From Lewinellaceae bacterium (GTDB lineage: Bacteria; Bacteroidota; Bacteroidia; Chitinophagales; Saprospiraceae), in the NCBI GenBank assembly GCA_020636045.1, contig JACJYP010000008.1:186001-250000 (forward strand): a stretch of DNA of 64,000 bases, in the 5' to 3' direction. A program made the translations under genes and the position numbers. A model generated the notes under the pieces. It ran no database searches. It saw only the letters and a list, made by a program, of their open reading frames with translations, and was not told the origin of the DNA. Of the stretch, positions 63,053 to 64,000 are shown piece after piece; positions within the stretch are counted from its first letter, which is position 1, and the number at the start of each line of letters is the position of its first letter.

Positions 63053-63625
63053 TCATAGCCGGTCGATCACAGCGGACAGCCGTTCGAATATCTGTGCCAC
63101 ACTCCCGATCCCGTCGACGGAATGGCCTTTCCCCTGTTGTACGTAGTAATCGAACACCGGAGCCGTCTCGCTTTTATATACATCGATGCGATTGCGAATA
63201 ATGCTTTCGTTGGAATCATCGGCGCGTCCGGAGGTCTCCCCACGCAGTTTGATGCGCTTCACGATCTCTTCATCATCCACCTGCAAGGCGATCAGTCCCG
63301 AAACGGCGGTCTCTTTCTCCGCCAGCAGGCGGTCGAGGGCTTCTGCCTGCGGGATCGTGCGCGGAAAACCATCGAAAATAAAACCTTTTGCCCCGGGGTG
63401 CGCTTCTACTTTGTTGCGCAGCATGCCGATGGTCACTTCATCGGGAACCAGTTCTCCCTTGGCAATAAAGGCTTTTGCCTGGATACCAAGCGGCGTCTGG
63501 CTCCCTATTTCATGCCGAAAGAGGTCGCCGGTGCTGATATGAATCAGATGATATTTCTTTACAAGTTTATGGGCTTGGGTGCCCTTTCCTGAGCCGGGCG
63601 GGCCGAATAGTACGAGATTGATCAT
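63053..63625 (-). CDS. adk: adenylate kinase
   Basis: 190 residues, short-lid form. Converts AMP and ATP to two ADP. P-loop GPPGSGKGT (8-16), HISTGDLFRHEI (AMP site), GFIFDGFPRTIPQAEALDRL, and a lid reduced to GETSGRADDSNES with no zinc Cys. Upstream, a TAAATTTG element at 63774-63781 would give a leader of about 145 nt. It precedes the FtsB-like gene on the same strand. Confidence 0.96.
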   Translation of the reverse strand: MINLVLFGPPGSGKGTQAHKLVKKYHLIHISTGDLFRHEIGSQTPLGIQAKAFIAKGELVPDEVTIGMLRNKVEAHPGAKGFIFDGFPRTIPQAEALDRLLAEKETAVSGLIALQVDDEEIVKRIKLRGETSGRADDSNESIIRNRIDVYKSETAPVFDYYVQQGKGHSVDGIGSVAQIFERLSAVIDRL

Positions 63626-63773
63626 TTTACGTTCGTTAGTAACCGGGGGTAGCGAATATCAATTGGTTATTACAGGGGTAAATCACACTACGATTTACAG
63701 CGGCTCAGGAAGCCGCAGCATCATTCCTAAAAGTATTTTGGTAAAACTGGTCAGGACCGGGCGAAGGGAACGG

Positions 63774-63781
63774 CAAATTTA
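63774..63781 (-). promoter_or_regulatory. -7 element TAAATTTG for adk
   Basis: Exact match on the minus strand, 149 bases before the adk ATG; the leader holds a GCGGCT/AGCCGC hairpin near 63705-63722. Confidence 0.45.
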
Positions 63782-63827
63782 GAAATCGCTACTCCTAATT
63801 TTGTAATTTTCATGTTGAAAATCAGCA

Positions 63828-64000
63828 TCAAAAATCAGTAAATCGGTAACGTTCTCCGTACTGGCCGATCCAGTCCAGCAGCCTTGTAACATCATTCCGG
63901 TGAAACAGTTCAGTGCCGGGGTTCATCGTAGCGGCCGTGCCGCACGCCACTCCGGTCTGTGCCATCTCGCGCATCGACTTGCCCTGGCTCAATGCCCACA
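63828..64000 (-). CDS. PfkB-family sugar kinase, C-terminal end only
   Basis: 57 codons of the 3' end (stop TGA at 63828-63830); the gene continues past 64000. Visible ALSQGKSMREMAQTGVACGT then AATMNPGTELFHRNDVTRLL resembles the C-terminal helix region of 1-phosphofructokinase/6-phosphofructokinase-2 type PfkB kinases, which end in this GTAATxxPGTxL motif. The catalytic GxGD motif lies outside the window. Substrate not determined. Confidence 0.75.
   Translation of the reverse strand, partial: WALSQGKSMREMAQTGVACGTAATMNPGTELFHRNDVTRLLDWIGQYGERYRFTDF

Noticed and set aside
1..64000. rRNA or tRNA genes
   Set aside because: No tRNA cloverleaf with a GGTTCRA T-loop and no rRNA-like segment were seen in any spacer by eye; a tRNAscan-SE run would be decisive.

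Overview
The window is chromosomal DNA from a member of the Bacteroidota, most likely a Saprospiraceae- or Chitinophagales-like organism. I infer this from seven proteins with type IX secretion (T9SS) C-terminal sorting domains, promoters of the Bacteroidota type (TAnnTTTG) in front of many genes, the fabH-efp-accB-accC gene order, a PorE-like lipoprotein-type architecture, and large Reg_prop/LytS sensors. No species can be named from sequence alone. I saw no rRNA, tRNA, CRISPR array, insertion sequence or prophage; this is an ordinary genome segment with a high load of secreted proteins.

Layout. 1-3.7 kb: a cut-off T9SS cargo gene, a large helical protein of unknown function, and a second T9SS cargo. 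3.9-9.7 kb (minus): a lipid-export-type ABC transporter, then accC, accB, efp and fabH, which start fatty acid synthesis and assist translation. 9.8-14.2 kb (plus): two UbiA-family prenyl/phosphoribosyl transferases flanking purN and a TPR/beta-propeller/SPOR envelope protein. 14.3-21.1 kb: lipoproteins, a small helix-turn-helix protein, gamma-glutamyltranspeptidase, an adhesin-like secreted protein and a GT39-type glycosyltransferase. 21.3-26.2 kb (plus): a VWA protein, a small membrane protein, a DJ-1/PfpI protein, a Gfo/Idh/MocA oxidoreductase and a triple-PDZ T9SS protein. 26.2-31.0 kb (minus): a DUF4230-like protein, a dienelactone hydrolase, an effector-associated-domain TPR protein and a frameshifted RlmI-like methyltransferase. 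31.4-35.5 kb: a KamA-like radical SAM enzyme, hemL, and a frameshifted MFS transporter. 35.5-46.6 kb: a frameshifted HYR/SdrD-like T9SS protein, a paralogue of the 1-2.5 kb helical protein, an S41 protease, a LytS/LytTR two-component system and an outer-membrane barrel. 47-57 kb: CotH/LTD and subtilase T9SS proteins, a candidate rod-shaped RNA, an unusual lipoprotein with an AAA/McrB-like domain, a DNA glycosylase/cupin pair sharing start-codon bases, and a phosphopantetheinyl transferase. 57-64 kb: DinB-like protein, an rRNA m5C methyltransferase ending in a heptanucleotide repeat, a dockerin-bearing T9SS protein, sucD, a DivIC/FtsB-like protein, adk, and the 3' end of a PfkB-family kinase.

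Points most worth following: (1) an approximately 180-nt imperfect inverted repeat at 49.4-49.6 kb that would fold as a rod-like RNA, reminiscent of 6S RNA; (2) directly downstream, a predicted lipoprotein that carries a McrB/AAA-like domain with a degenerate P-loop on the periplasmic side; (3) EF-P with arginine at position 32, the residue rhamnosylated in EarP systems, rather than the usual lysine; (4) three single-base homopolymer frameshifts within 5 kb (RlmI-like, MFS, T9SS cargo), most simply assembly or read errors; (5) -7 promoter elements only 2-4 nt before start codons, suggesting leaderless mRNAs.
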